Assembly: GCF_024137865.1 (NCBI RefSeq)
Contig: NZ_CP099960.1
Span: 2,046,001-2,110,000 of the forward strand
Reading direction: 5' to 3'
Source: Moraxella sp. FZFQ2102
GTDB lineage: Bacteria > Pseudomonadota > Gammaproteobacteria > Pseudomonadales > Moraxellaceae
DNA length: 64,000 nucleotides
The position numbers and the translations under genes are program-made. Below are positions 46,573 through 56,359 of this stretch, one piece after another. The notes below the pieces were generated by a model. It did no database searches. It was not told the DNA's origin and saw only the letters and a list, made by a program, of their open reading frames with translations. The first letter of the stretch is position 1, and each line of letters starts with the position of its first letter.

Positions 46573-46794
46573 GGTTGTCCTTATTGATCACAAATATCCA
46601 TAGTAATTAAATACAAAGCTTAGCAGTTTTTTTGTGTAATAAGCTGAATTATAAGTAAAAATCAACAGGTAGACAAGCTTTGGGCGGATTGTCATCTTGC
46701 ACACTTGCACGGCTTATCAATTTGTTTAGGTATGCCGAGCGGTGATTGCTTATTGTGCTGTATGCTTAGCACCTTAGCGATTTACGCCAGTTGA

Positions 46795-46802
46795 AAAAGA
46801 TT
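46795..46802. repeat. left target-site duplication of IS1595 copy 2
   Basis: AAAAGATT, identical to 47517-47524. Confidence 0.95.
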
Positions 46803-47516
46803 GGGGCTGTACTAGATAAACCCCTAAACCCCACACCATTTTCTTAACAATCTTAATTGATTGGATGGTGTGCCATAGTTAAATCTAAACTCGCATTCTT
46901 TGATAAATAAATGAAAATGCTTTTTGTCAATACCGTTATATTTTCTTAGAATGCGTTTGGATTGCGACCAAAAGTTTTCAATGCCGTTAATATGATTATG
47001 ATTGTTTGCAAATTCTTTGGAATGATTAATTCTAAAGTGTTTAAAATCACTCACATCTAAAGCATTATAACTTCAATAGCTATCTGTATAAACCACGCTA
47101 TCAGGTTTGATTTTACTGGCAATAATAGGCATTAATGTCTTAGCTTTGGTATCTTTAACACAGGCAGTATAAACCTTACCATTGCGTTTTAAAAGACCAA
47201 ATACGGCAACTTTGCCAGCAGCACCCCGTCCACGCTTGCCTTTACGAATGCCACCGAAATAGCTTTCATCCAATTCTACTTCACCGTCAAATAATTCACA
47301 AGCTTCAAGGTTTAAGCGATATTCAATCACCAAGCGAATTTTATGATAAAACAAAGCAGCTGAATTATGATGTATCTCTAACAAATCAGCAGCTGATCTT
47401 GCGGTGACTTCAAGCACAAAAAATTCAAGCAGTTTAACTTGAACTTTTTTACTTAATTTACAACGGGTTATCTTCATAAAACTAGTATAGCATTATTGCT
47501 AATCTAGTACAGCCCC
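46803..47516 (-). mobile_element. IS1595-family insertion sequence (copy 2)
   Basis: A 714-base element with perfect 15-base terminal inverted repeats GGGGCTGTACTAGAT and exact 8-base target duplications AAAAGATT on both sides. The right duplication covers the last two bases of the scpB stop codon, which is kept intact. The transposase is on the minus strand, same direction as scpB. It is more recent than copy 1, to judge by its perfect ends, and clearly a different variant. Confidence 0.96.
46824..47477 (-). pseudogene. IS1595-family transposase with one nonsense codon
   Basis: Frame of 218 codons: MKITRCKLSKK start, helix-turn-helix-like ADLLEIHHNSAALFYHKIRL, DDE core ELDESYFGGIRKGKRGRG and VVYTDSY, then TGA at 47075-47073 where the relative has Lys (YTDFYKSY), continuing in the same frame through INGIENFWSQSKRILRKYNGI to the end. 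Without readthrough the product lacks the last catalytic region. All other positions look intact, so the loss is recent. Confidence 0.9.
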
Positions 47517-47524
47517 AAAAGATT
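47517..47524. repeat. right target-site duplication of IS1595 copy 2
   Basis: AAAAGATT, identical to 46795-46802; overlaps two bases of the scpB stop codon. Confidence 0.95.
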
Positions 47525-48095
47525 AATTTGATCGTACGTTTAATCTTTCTAAATCAGGCAATGGCGGCAGCTCATCAAGGCTATTTAGCCCAAATGCATC
47601 CAAAAACGCCTGGGTGGTATGCAGAAGTGCAGGGCGACCCAAAGTGTCCTTATGACCATTTTCGACAATCCAGCCCTTATCAAACAGTTGGCGTAAAATA
47701 TGGCTAGACACCGTTACCCCACGCACCTGCTCAATATCTGAGCGAGTGACAGGCTGTTTATAAGCGATGACGCTTAAGGTCTCAAGCAGTGCTTGACTGA
47801 GACTCTCTAGGCGTTCGGGGAAAACCTGCTGAATCAGTCCGCTGTAGTTGTCTTTGATTTGCAGACGATAGCCACTTGCGGTTTTATTTACTGTCAAAAC
47901 ACCCGATGATAGACGCTGCTGAAGCACGGCAAGGGCGGCGGTGAGCTCACTATTACTCATCATCAAGTGTTTTTTTAGGTCATTATCCGTCAATGGCGAC
48001 TCACTGGCATGGAGCAAGACTTCGATATAACGGCTAAACACTTCAGCTTTTTGATGTGCTTGGATAAAGGCAGAATCATTGGCAGTTTCGGTCAT
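47523..48095 (-). CDS. scpB: segregation and condensation protein B
   Basis: Winged-helix subunit of the SMC-ScpAB chromosome condensation complex, 190 residues. The two winged-helix domains show as IEVLLHASESPLTDNDLKKHL and LSQALLETLSVIAYKQPVTRSDIEQVRGVTVSSHILRQLFDKGWIV, the latter being the family signature (AYKQPxTRxEIexIRGV). It follows scpA by 15 bases. The stop codon sits at the edge of an IS insertion, but the protein is complete. Confidence 0.95.
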   Translation of the reverse strand: MTETANDSAFIQAHQKAEVFSRYIEVLLHASESPLTDNDLKKHLMMSNSELTAALAVLQQRLSSGVLTVNKTASGYRLQIKDNYSGLIQQVFPERLESLSQALLETLSVIAYKQPVTRSDIEQVRGVTVSSHILRQLFDKGWIVENGHKDTLGRPALLHTTQAFLDAFGLNSLDELPPLPDLERLNVRSN

Positions 48096-48110
48096 AATTA
48101 TCCTAAAATA

Positions 48111-49004
48111 TTAATGTAGCCAGTGTAGTGTTTGATGGCGTAAATCTCGCCCTACATTGATCGGAATTTGGCGTTTTTTTGATTGATTTGACTTGGCATC
48201 ACTGCTATCAAACTCATCATCGCTTTCGATGCCAGGCGTATCAAAGCCAATATAGCCCCGTTTGATGAGCTCTAGCACCGCCACAAAACTCACCACAATA
48301 CCAAGTTTGCCTTGGGATTGATCAAGCAATTCACCAAAAGTTGCAACACCTTTTTGGCTAAGCACTCGTGTAATCATCGCAATCCGCTCAGGCAACGGCA
48401 CAGGGTCAACCTTGACTGTATGACCACTAAAATCAGGGCGGATTTGCATATTCACTAGGCTATTGACTAAGATTTGTGGCGAATAGTTTGGCAACTCTCG
48501 TTGCATTGCTTCACTGCTTGGGAAGCTTGCGTACGCCAAAAACACATCTCGCTCAAGGCGTAACAGCTGATCAATGCGATGTGCCGCTTCTTTGATTTGG
48601 GCGTATTCTTCAAGTCGTTGAATCAAGCGAGCTTTTGGGCTGATTTCATCATCACTGATTTCAGGCTGTGGCAATAAAAGCTCAGATTTGATGGCAATCA
48701 GCGTGCTTGCCATCAAGAGATAATCACCAGCAAGCTCAAAATACTCTTCATCCAAGTCATTGATATAGCTAAGATATTGCTCAGTAATGGGTAAAATGGC
48801 AGTTTCGGTTAAGTCAAAGTTATTTTTCTTAACCAAATACAACAAAAAATCCAAAGGACCAGCAAATTGTTCAAGCCAAATGGCAAATGCTTGCGGCGGA
48901 ATGTACAAATCTTCAGGCAGGCTCAGCACAGGCGTGTCATAAATACGCACACCTGTGTCGGTTTGAGCCTGTTCTTCTGATGTCAATGGTTGGCTTTCGC
49001 TCAT
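48111..49004 (-). CDS. scpA: segregation and condensation protein A
   Basis: Kleisin subunit linking the SMC heads, 297 residues. The N-terminal segment FAGPLDFLLYLVKKNNFDLTETAILPITEQYL is the ScpA signature, followed by LAGDYLLMASTLIAIKSELLLP. A C-terminal winged helix ends near FVAVLELIKRGYIGF. An SMC gene is not in the window. Its ATG comes one base after the trpS stop, so the two are translated together. The C-terminal tail after residue 255 is charged and family-variable. Confidence 0.95.
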   Translation of the reverse strand: MSESQPLTSEEQAQTDTGVRIYDTPVLSLPEDLYIPPQAFAIWLEQFAGPLDFLLYLVKKNNFDLTETAILPITEQYLSYINDLDEEYFELAGDYLLMASTLIAIKSELLLPQPEISDDEISPKARLIQRLEEYAQIKEAAHRIDQLLRLERDVFLAYASFPSSEAMQRELPNYSPQILVNSLVNMQIRPDFSGHTVKVDPVPLPERIAMITRVLSQKGVATFGELLDQSQGKLGIVVSFVAVLELIKRGYIGFDTPGIESDDEFDSSDAKSNQSKKRQIPINVGRDLRHQTLHWLH

Positions 49005-49005
49005 A

Positions 49006-50064
49006 TTATTTAAGCTTGGCTAATGGCTTGATACCGATGGCACGGCGTGTCTTATCAAGCTGTTTTTGGGCTTGGCGGCGTGCTTTGATGGCACCCATTT
49101 GTAGAATTTCTTCAAGCTCCTTTGGATTATTCATCAGCTCAAGGTAGCGAGCGCGGTAAGGGGCAATTTCGCTGTTGATTTTATTAAATAAAATCTCTTT
49201 GGCATCACCCCAGCCGATACCACGGCGATATTGCTCAGCCAGTGCATTGATTTCATCTGCTGTTGCAAATGCTTTATAAATCTCAAAAATCGTGCAGTTG
49301 TCAGGATCTTTTGGCTCTTCGGGCAGCTGCGAGTTGGTGACAATCTGCATGATGGCTTTTTTGAGTGCTTTTTCGGGGTCAATCTGTGGATTGCCATCGC
49401 CAAATAGTGGAATGGTGTTGCCATAGCTTTTTGACATCTTGCGACCATCCAGCCCTGTCAATAGTGGCGTATTTTCATCGACGACAGCACTTGGTTCAGT
49501 GAATAATGGCTTGTATTTAAAATTAAAAGTACCTGCAATATCACGAGCCATCTCGATGTGCTGAATTTGGTCTTTGCCCACTGGGACATGGGTGGCGTTG
49601 AACATCAAAATATCTGCTGACATCAATACAGGATAGCTAAACAATCCCATGCTGATACCAAAATCGGGATCGGTATCTTCTTTTGCCAGATTGGCATCGA
49701 CGGCCGCCTTATAAGCGTGCGCACGGTTCATCAATCCTTTGGCGCATGAGCAGTTGAGCACCCAAGCAAGCTCGGGAATCTCAGGAATATCTGACTGACG
49801 ATAAAAGGTAACTTGTTCAGGATCAAGACCACAAGCAATCCAAGTCGCTGCAATAGCTCGGGTTGAGCGGTGGATCTCTTCAGGGTCAAAGCATTTGATG
49901 ATGCCATGATAATCCGCCAAAAAGAAAAAAGCATCACCATCACCTGCATCAATCGCAGCGTTGGCAGATGCGATGGCAGGGCGGATTGAGCCGACATAGT
50001 TACCTAGGTGTGGAATGCCTGTGGTGGTAATACCTGTTAAAATGCGTTTTTTTTGTTCGCTCAT
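49006..50064 (-). CDS. trpS: tryptophanyl-tRNA synthetase
   Basis: Class I synthetase charging tRNA-Trp, 352 residues from ATG 50064. The HIGH-like motif lies in [17 protein letters not shown], the KMSKS motif in [17 protein letters not shown], and the conserved [29 protein letters not shown] in between. The in-frame ATG four codons earlier is less likely because TrpRS proteins begin at the KKRILTG strand. It heads a trpS-scpA-scpB operon, a link seen in other gammaproteobacteria. Confidence 0.96.
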   Translation of the reverse strand: MSEQKKRILTGITTTGIPHLGNYVGSIRPAIASANAAIDAGDGDAFFFLADYHGIIKCFDPEEIHRSTRAIAATWIACGLDPEQVTFYRQSDIPEIPELAWVLNCSCAKGLMNRAHAYKAAVDANLAKEDTDPDFGISMGLFSYPVLMSADILMFNATHVPVGKDQIQHIEMARDIAGTFNFKYKPLFTEPSAVVDENTPLLTGLDGRKMSKSYGNTIPLFGDGNPQIDPEKALKKAIMQIVTNSQLPEEPKDPDNCTIFEIYKAFATADEINALAEQYRRGIGWGDAKEILFNKINSEIAPYRARYLELMNNPKELEEILQMGAIKARRQAQKQLDKTRRAIGIKPLAKLK

Positions 50065-50113
50065 GAGATAATCCAATATTATAATCTATAAATAAAATTA
50101 AACAGTGGCTGAT

Positions 50114-50938
50114 TTAGATGGTGCTTAGCAGTTTGGCAAGGGCTGCACCTGCATCATCAGTTTTCATAAACTGCTCACCAATCAAGAAATGATGAATGCC
50201 ATTGGCTTGCATCAAACGAATATCATCAGCGTCGTTCAGACCGCTTTCACTGACGACTAAAGCATCATCACCAAGTGCGGCAAATAACTGCTGGCTTAGG
50301 CGAATGCTATGCTCAAGATCCACTTGAAAGGTGTTGAGATCTCGGTTATTGATGCCATAGATATTGTGCGATGATTTTGGTAGGCGTAGTGCTCGCTCTA
50401 GCTCATCTTGGGTGTGAATCTCAATCAAGACATCCAGTCCCAAATCAGTCGCCGTCTTGTGCAGATGGTGCACGGTGTCGTCATCTAGGCACGCCATGAT
50501 GAGCAAAATGCAATCAGCACCGATGGCGGCAGATTCGATGATTTGATACTCATCGACCATAAAATCTTTACGCAGTACAGGCAAACTCACCGCAGAGCGA
50601 GCAGCGATCAGATAATCATCATGACCTTGGAAATAATCACGATCGGTGAGTACCGATAGGCAGGTAGCACCAGCTTTTTCATAGCCTGTGGCGGCGATGA
50701 CAGGATCAAAGTTTTGGCAGATAACCCCCTTTGATGGCGATGCTTTTTTGACTTCGCTGATGATGCCGATTTGACCTTTGGTGGTGTCAATGCGACGCAA
50801 CGCCTTGGCAAAGCCCCGCGGCGTATGGGATTTTGCACGCTCAAGCAGATCATCTTGGCTGATCTTGGCTTTGGCAGCGGTGATTTCATCAAACTTGGTG
50901 GCGACGATTTTTTGTAAGATGCTTGGTGTATTGGTCAT
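50114..50938 (-). CDS. trpC: indole-3-glycerol phosphate synthase
   Basis: Closes the indole ring in tryptophan synthesis. 274 residues, TIM barrel. Catalytic residues lie in IGIISEVKKASPSKGVI (Glu and Lys), VLRKDFMVDEYQIIESAAIGADCILLI (Lys) and LVVSESGLNDADDI (Glu, Ser). YGINNRDLNTFQVDL holds the phosphate-side Asn and Arg. A monofunctional enzyme, not fused to TrpF. Last gene of trpG-trpD-trpC, 35 bases after trpD. Confidence 0.97.
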   Translation of the reverse strand: MTNTPSILQKIVATKFDEITAAKAKISQDDLLERAKSHTPRGFAKALRRIDTTKGQIGIISEVKKASPSKGVICQNFDPVIAATGYEKAGATCLSVLTDRDYFQGHDDYLIAARSAVSLPVLRKDFMVDEYQIIESAAIGADCILLIMACLDDDTVHHLHKTATDLGLDVLIEIHTQDELERALRLPKSSHNIYGINNRDLNTFQVDLEHSIRLSQQLFAALGDDALVVSESGLNDADDIRLMQANGIHHFLIGEQFMKTDDAGAALAKLLSTI

Positions 50939-50973
50939 GATAGTTCTTAATTTTATTGAATAATGTCATCAAG

Positions 50974-52062
50974 TTAGCTTTGGGTAAAAGCAGCAAATTC
51001 GCTTAATTTTTGCCATGCTTTGCCGCTTTCTAGGGTCTGTAGGGCAAGCTGTACGCCGTCTTGATGCGACTTGGCAAGTCCTGCGACATAGATGGCGGCA
51101 CCAGCATTGATGGCGATCATTTCGCGGGCTTTTTGGATAGTGGCGTCAGCTTCACCTGTTTGTAGTGCCTGTTTGATGAGCGCAAGGCTTTCGGCAGATG
51201 ATGCTACTTGTAAGCCATGCAGGGTCTTGGATGCGATACCGAGATCTTCGGGATTGCAGTCATAGACATGCACCTGACCGTCTTTGAGCTCAGCGACACG
51301 GGTTGGTGATGCTAGGCTAAATTCATCCAAGCCATCGGCAGAATGCACCACCAGCACATGATGCAGTCCAAGCTTTTCAAAGACATATGCCAACGGCTCA
51401 CACAGCTCAGGACTAAACACACCAATGACCGCTCGCTTGACATGAGCAGGGTTGGTCAGCGGGCCTAGGATGTTAAAAATCGTGCGTACCTTGAGCAAGC
51501 GACGCACACCGATGGCATGACGCATGGCAGGGTGATGGTTGGGTGCAAATAAAAACCCGATGCCGATTTCGTCGATGGCTTGGCGAGTCTTATCGATGGC
51601 GATATCAAGCTTGACACCAGCTTGGGTGAGCACATCCGATGAGCCTGAAGCGGTGGAAACGCCACGGTTGCCATGCTTGGCAATGGTCACGCCTGCTGCT
51701 GCTGCCACAAAGGCGGACGCCGTTGAGACATTGAATAGACTTGAGCCATCACCCCCTGTGCCGACGATGTCCACGGCATTGGCATCACGGATACTGATGG
51801 TATCGGCAAGCTCAAGCATGGTCTTAGCACAGGTGCTGATCTCACTGATGGATTCGCCTTTTTCACGCAGAGCGATGAGTAGTGCACCCATCAGAGCATC
51901 AGGGCAACGACCTTGCATGATGATGAGCATCACTTCACGCATATGCTCATCAGTCAGATCGATGTGTTTGAGTAGCTTGGCAAGCGCATCGGTCAAGATG
52001 GCATGAATGGCATCGTCAGGCAAATTGGCGATGTCGCTCGGACTTTTTTGTGCGGTAGTCAT
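50974..52062 (-). CDS. trpD: anthranilate phosphoribosyltransferase
   Basis: Attaches phosphoribosyl to anthranilate. 362 residues. The PRPP-binding loop DIVGTGGDGSSLFNVSTASAFVAAAAG, the KHGNRGVSTASGSSDVL substrate loop and FLFAPNHHPAMRHAIGVRRLL are intact. ILGPLTNPAHVKRAVIGVF matches the dimer core. It lies between trpG and trpC, 24 bases after trpG. Confidence 0.97.
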   Translation of the reverse strand: MTTAQKSPSDIANLPDDAIHAILTDALAKLLKHIDLTDEHMREVMLIIMQGRCPDALMGALLIALREKGESISEISTCAKTMLELADTISIRDANAVDIVGTGGDGSSLFNVSTASAFVAAAAGVTIAKHGNRGVSTASGSSDVLTQAGVKLDIAIDKTRQAIDEIGIGFLFAPNHHPAMRHAIGVRRLLKVRTIFNILGPLTNPAHVKRAVIGVFSPELCEPLAYVFEKLGLHHVLVVHSADGLDEFSLASPTRVAELKDGQVHVYDCNPEDLGIASKTLHGLQVASSAESLALIKQALQTGEADATIQKAREMIAINAGAAIYVAGLAKSHQDGVQLALQTLESGKAWQKLSEFAAFTQS

Positions 52063-52086
52063 GATATATCCTTAGGTATTGATGAG

Positions 52087-52710
52087 TTAGGCAACTTGTG
52101 GCAGCTTGTCATCATCCAGCACAGCCAGTCCACAGCGTTTCAAAAAATTATTAAACAGCTGATAGCCATGTTCACTCAGGATGGATTCTGGGTGAAACTG
52201 CACACCTTCGACATCCAGCGTCTTATGGCGTACACCCATGATTTCTTGCATACTGCCATCATCATGAGTTGTCCATGCAGTCATCTCTAAACACTCAGGT
52301 AAAGTATTTTTATCAATTACCAGTGAATGATAGCGTGTGGCAGTGAATGGATTTGGCAAGTTTTCAAACACCCCTTGGTTGGTATGATGCATCTGTGAGA
52401 GTCTGCCATGCATCACTTCGCCAGCACGCACCACTTGACCGCCAAAGGCCTGACCGATGGCCTGATGACCAAGACAGACGCCTAAGATGGGGATTTGTCC
52501 AGAGAGTTTTTCAAGAATCTCAAGTGTCACGCCAGCTTCGGTTGGGCTGCAAGGACCAGGGCCGAGCACGATTGCTTTTGGAGCAAGCTTGATAATCTCA
52601 TCCAAAGTGGTTTCGTCATTACGCCACACGGTGATGTCTTGCTTTAGTTCACCAAAATATTGAACAATATTATAAGTAAAACTGCAATAGTTGTCGATCA
52701 TGAGAATCAT
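52087..52710 (-). CDS. trpG: anthranilate synthase component II (glutamine amidotransferase)
   Basis: Class I glutamine amidotransferase supplying ammonia to anthranilate synthase, 207 residues. Nucleophile Cys in [17 protein letters not shown], and His and Glu of the triad in [27 protein letters not shown] is the oxyanion strand. In many Moraxellaceae the same subunit also serves aminodeoxychorismate synthase (PabA role). First gene of trpG-trpD-trpC; trpE is not in view. The start follows AAGGAAACTTCC. I found no tryptophan-rich leader peptide upstream. Confidence 0.95.
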   Translation of the reverse strand: MILMIDNYCSFTYNIVQYFGELKQDITVWRNDETTLDEIIKLAPKAIVLGPGPCSPTEAGVTLEILEKLSGQIPILGVCLGHQAIGQAFGGQVVRAGEVMHGRLSQMHHTNQGVFENLPNPFTATRYHSLVIDKNTLPECLEMTAWTTHDDGSMQEIMGVRHKTLDVEGVQFHPESILSEHGYQLFNNFLKRCGLAVLDDDKLPQVA

Positions 52711-52943
52711 GGAAGTTTCCTTTTATAATAGACATCACACTTATTATCAAATATTATTAAAAAAAATTACTTGAACGACAGTGATACCGTCGATAAATTG
52801 GGCTATTGTACCACTTTTTTGCTTTGGGTTAAATATAAGTGAGTAGACTTCGTAATCAAGCTGAATATACTGCACAACTAATCAGCTCAAAGTTGTACCA
52901 TCAAGCTTGATGCAATTTTGCCCAATATTTCCGTAGTGTATTA

Positions 52944-53846
52944 TTAACTATTTGACTGATTTATCACTGGGATTAATTGGTTGTTTTTGAATAATGTAGG
53001 CGTTTCCCATGGGCGATTTAATGCCGTGATCTGTTCAATAAAATCCATATAGCTTAAAAATAACTGTCTTTCAACACTGCGTTTTTCGGCTTTGGTTTTT
53101 GCAGATAAATTATCATAGATTATCTGAGGCGGTTGTACAAAATTTTTCATCAGTGTTGTGTAATTGACAGTGCGTTTGCCAGTACAAAAGCCAGTTAGAT
53201 TTGGGCTGTTTAATAATGCTTGTGTGATGTTTTGATCATTGTATTTACCGTTGATCATCCAAGTATTGGCAAGATGCTGTGCTAGGTTACGGCTAAAAGC
53301 ATAGCAATTGGTATCAATCAAAGCGGTGCGGTTACTGGTCTGCACAACCGTAGAGGTGTATTTTTTGTCTTTTAATTCAAAATCTACAGTAATGACATGC
53401 TCTTTACCAAGCGTCCAAAAACCCAATGATTCCAAGTTGTCAGGTATATAAAAATCATCTTCTGCTGAATGTAGATAGCGTAGCGAATAGGCATAATGGA
53501 TATCATTAGTTAAGAAAGCATTAACAAATGTTTCAACATGATCAGGTGTTACTGTATTGTCATCATCGACATAGCAGATGATATCTTCGGTCGCGATAAA
53601 TGGCGCAATGGCATTGATGATGGAGTTGCACATTCCGGTCGCGCCAGTACTGACTGGCAGATAGGTGACGACAATCTCAGGATGGTCTTTGACCATTTTT
53701 TTGACCGCTCGATGATGTTTTTCACCATCGACAAAAATATAATGCCGACAAGGGTAGCTTTGTTGTTTGATGCAGTTAATGGTGTCAAGTAGTGATGCAC
53801 GGCCGATGGATGAAGTGATGACAGCAACGGTTGGCGTGGTAGTCAT
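52944..53846 (-). CDS. GT2-type (GT-A fold) glycosyltransferase
   Basis: Protein of 300 residues. N-terminal strand VAVITSSIGRASLLDTINCIKQQSYP, then ATGMCNSIINAIA and the metal-binding aspartates in IICYVDDDNTVTPDHVETF, the GT-A layout. Sugar donor and acceptor unknown; likely cell-surface glycan. It stands alone between trpG and a bestrophin gene, with no other glycan genes next to it. Confidence 0.85.
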   Translation of the reverse strand: MTTTPTVAVITSSIGRASLLDTINCIKQQSYPCRHYIFVDGEKHHRAVKKMVKDHPEIVVTYLPVSTGATGMCNSIINAIAPFIATEDIICYVDDDNTVTPDHVETFVNAFLTNDIHYAYSLRYLHSAEDDFYIPDNLESLGFWTLGKEHVITVDFELKDKKYTSTVVQTSNRTALIDTNCYAFSRNLAQHLANTWMINGKYNDQNITQALLNSPNLTGFCTGKRTVNYTTLMKNFVQPPQIIYDNLSAKTKAEKRSVERQLFLSYMDFIEQITALNRPWETPTLFKNNQLIPVINQSNS

Positions 53847-53906
53847 AAGAAATTCTCATAATAAAAATTTAGAAATATTTTAATAAAATTTATCATCCAA
53901 ATCAAG

Positions 53907-54818
53907 CTAAGAATAATTATAATACTGATCAGCTCGCCAAGCATCTGGTAGGGGGCGATCAAGCAGTGCAAGGGTTTCTCGTTCGATCAGTCGCACGATG
54001 GTATCCAAGGGCAAATCGTGATCATCATTACCAAATGGCTCTTCTAATTGTTGGCTTAGTTCATCCAATCCAAGGAGTAGATACGATAAAAATCCCACCA
54101 ACAGCGGCGTCCAAATCCCCATCACCGACTCAAGACCAAACGGTAAAATCCAACAAAAACAATACACCGCGCGATGCAACAGCACTGAATACGGAAACGG
54201 CAAAGGCGTGCTCAAAATGCGATCGCAGCCCGCCTGAATGCTGCCCATCTCGATCAGATGCTTATGAATGCTGGTATAAATGATGTCACTGATTTGTCCT
54301 TGATTGACGGCATCGATCAGCTGTTTTTGCATGGCTTCAAGCACTTTTTGCGGTGCATTAAAATGCGTATCTAGGGCATCAAGGCGCGTATTATCGATCG
54401 CTTGATAGGTAAACTGGGCGCGTGTAATTTTTTGTTGGCGCAAGCGATCACGCAATAGGGAGACGAACAGCAGCATATCCATCAGTAGCTGCTCACGCAC
54501 CGCAGGGGGTAGAAAATGCGTATCGCGCGTAAAATGGCGCGTGTTGGCGATCAGCGCCCCCCACAGCTTGCGACCTTCCCACCAGCGATCATAGCAGGCG
54601 TTGTTGCGAAATCCCAAAAAAATCGAAATCACCACGCCAAGCAGTGTAAAACCCACTGCAGGCACGCTGTGCACATGATACAAGCGAAAATGCGCCAACG
54701 CCCACGCAACCATTGACAGTGACATGATCCCGATAATCACTGGCAGCACCTTAGGTAGGACAGTGCCATGCCACACGAACAGCAGTTTGAGACTATTGGA
54801 TTTATCACGGACGATCAT
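53907..54818 (-). CDS. bestrophin-type anion channel family protein
   Basis: Protein of 303 residues of the bacterial bestrophin family (RFP-TM/UPF0187). Signature segments: SLKLLFVWHGTVLPKVLPVI, FTLLGVVISIFLGFRNNACYDRWWEGRKLWGALIANTRH, and the C-terminal FLSYLLLGLDELSQQLEEPFGNDDHDLPLDTIVRLIERETL. Predicted four hydrophobic spans. Bacterial members form pentameric channels; ion selectivity varies. The role here is unknown. Confidence 0.9.
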   Translation of the reverse strand: MIVRDKSNSLKLLFVWHGTVLPKVLPVIIGIMSLSMVAWALAHFRLYHVHSVPAVGFTLLGVVISIFLGFRNNACYDRWWEGRKLWGALIANTRHFTRDTHFLPPAVREQLLMDMLLFVSLLRDRLRQQKITRAQFTYQAIDNTRLDALDTHFNAPQKVLEAMQKQLIDAVNQGQISDIIYTSIHKHLIEMGSIQAGCDRILSTPLPFPYSVLLHRAVYCFCWILPFGLESVMGIWTPLLVGFLSYLLLGLDELSQQLEEPFGNDDHDLPLDTIVRLIERETLALLDRPLPDAWRADQYYNYS

Positions 54819-54845
54819 AGGTATTACTCTTTATTGATTGACCAA

Positions 54846-54881
54846 AAAGCAATGAACCATTGACTTGGATCAATGGTTCAT
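54846..54881 (-). terminator. terminator of downstream racemase gene
   Basis: Twelve-pair stem ATGAACCATTGA / TCAATGGTTCAT around a six-base loop (54852-54881), followed on the minus strand by TTGCTTTTTGG. Nearly the same hairpin follows the paralogous gene at 56293-56323. Confidence 0.8.
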
Positions 54882-54893
54882 CATAAGAATGGA

Positions 54894-56129
54894 TTATGGC
54901 TTAATTAAGCGTGGGTTTGAATTGCCCCAGATGGTGTACAGATCCGCCAATAGGGCATCGTTAATCTCTTCGACTTCTGCTTGGGTAATGCGCTCATCAC
55001 CTTGGCTGCCGTAGATCACCACTTCATCGTTGATTTTGACAGGGTGCTTGGCGACGATGTCGGTGACATCGACCATGGTGGTGTTCATTGAAGTCTTACC
55101 CAGTACAGGCGCGCGCATACCACCGATCAGCACGATGCCTTTATTGGTAAAGGCGCGGCGATAGCCATCAGAGTAGCCGAATGGCAAGTTGGCAAGGTAT
55201 GAATCGCGCGTCAAAGTATGCGTACCATCATAGCCAACTGTCGTGCCAGCAGGATAAAACTGCACCGAAGCAACTTTGGTCTTAAAGCTCATGATCGGCT
55301 TATAAGCAGGCTTGGCATCGATGGTGTCACCATAGATCAGACCACCAGGGCGCACCATGTCAAGATGGCTTTCGGGTACGGCAATGGTTGAGAATGAGTT
55401 GGCGGTGTGTAGGGTCAGTTCCTTGCGATCAAGCTTAGCAGCTTTGATCAGCCATGCGCTTTGTTCGTTGAACTTAGCAAGGCGTTCACGGACGAAATCT
55501 TCATCTTCAAAGGCATAATGCGTCATGATGCCAGTGATCTTGAAATTTGGTAATTTGGTGATGGCGACGGCGTCTTTTTTGCCAGTTTTGGTATCAGTAT
55601 CGATGCCGTTACGATCCATGCCGCCTGCGTTCAGTGCCAAGTGGAAGTTTAGCGTTTTGCCATGTTTTTTGGCGATGTCGCTTAGGGTTTTGGCGTGCTC
55701 AAGGCTGCCTGTCAATTCGGTCATATTATATTCAAGCGCCGCTTCGACTTCATCACCACTGGCTAGACGCACACGCATGATGTCGCCTGTGTAGCCGTGC
55801 GCACGAGCCACGCGAGCTTCTTCATTGCTTGCGATGCCGATGCATGGCACGCCAAGTTTGATGATGCTTGGCATCAACAGATCAATGCCGTTGCCATAGG
55901 CATCAGCTTTCATGATGGCGCAGATTTTTGTGCCGTCATTTAGGGTGTTTTGTAGGCGTGTGATGTTGTCTTCAAACGCTTGAACATCAATCTCAAGATA
56001 CGCATTTGCCTTGCTGTGATTGGCATGGCTATAATCACCATGCGTCTGCAAAATCGGTGCAGCCTGTACCACACTGGTAGATAGTAGTGCCGTTAGGGCG
56101 AGCGATAATAAAGTCGGTTTGGTCTTCAT
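54894..56129 (-). CDS. periplasmic broad-specificity amino acid racemase (copy A)
   Basis: PLP-dependent racemase of the alanine-racemase fold, 411 residues from ATG 56129. A signal peptide (MKTKPTLLSLALTALL...) with cleavage after VQA is clear, so it acts in the periplasm. PLP Lys74 in IMKADAYGNG; LALNAGGMDRNGID has Asn-Ala where alanine racemases have an acidic residue, the mark of the broad-specificity (BsrV/Bar) group. Cys70 and Cys96 match the conserved disulphide pair of that group. Such enzymes make D-Met, D-Leu, D-Arg or D-Lys that alter peptidoglycan and biofilm. Its neighbour (56360-57601) is a diverged tandem copy. Confidence 0.93.
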   Translation of the reverse strand: MKTKPTLLSLALTALLSTSVVQAAPILQTHGDYSHANHSKANAYLEIDVQAFEDNITRLQNTLNDGTKICAIMKADAYGNGIDLLMPSIIKLGVPCIGIASNEEARVARAHGYTGDIMRVRLASGDEVEAALEYNMTELTGSLEHAKTLSDIAKKHGKTLNFHLALNAGGMDRNGIDTDTKTGKKDAVAITKLPNFKITGIMTHYAFEDEDFVRERLAKFNEQSAWLIKAAKLDRKELTLHTANSFSTIAVPESHLDMVRPGGLIYGDTIDAKPAYKPIMSFKTKVASVQFYPAGTTVGYDGTHTLTRDSYLANLPFGYSDGYRRAFTNKGIVLIGGMRAPVLGKTSMNTTMVDVTDIVAKHPVKINDEVVIYGSQGDERITQAEVEEINDALLADLYTIWGNSNPRLIKP

Positions 56130-56162
56130 GATCCAGATCCTTTGGTTGTGAAAGAATTTGTT

Positions 56163-56191
56163 ATTGTAACCAAATGCATCCGTTGAGTAAA
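56163..56191 (-). promoter_or_regulatory. promoter of racemase copy A
   Basis: TTTACT, 17 bases, TACAAT on the minus strand, about 40 bases before the start. The -10 box lies within TTTGGTT...AACCAAA, an inverted repeat also present at copy B. Confidence 0.6.
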
Positions 56192-56286
56192 GGGTATGTT
56201 GTATTTTTATAAGTATGAAGGTGAAAAAATTACGGATTAAGCAAAAGATTATCAATAATTTACAATCAGCTTTTGGTAACTTTAAA

Positions 56287-56323
56287 TAAAAAATGAACCA
56301 TTAATCTAGGATCAATGGTTCAT
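56287..56323 (-). terminator. terminator of upstream racemase gene
   Basis: ATGAACCATT / AATGGTTCAT stem (56293-56302 with 56314-56323), followed on the minus strand by TTTTTTATTT. It is nearly identical in the arms to the terminator at 54852-54881. Confidence 0.88.
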
Positions 56324-56359
56324 AAAAGGGCTTGCCAATCAAGCTTGATTAAAGTTTGG

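Noticed and set aside
52711..52943. Tryptophan attenuator upstream of trpG
   Set aside because: I found no leader frame with Trp codons. The hairpin around 52777-52793 is followed by its T run only after about ten bases, so it is not a convincing terminator.
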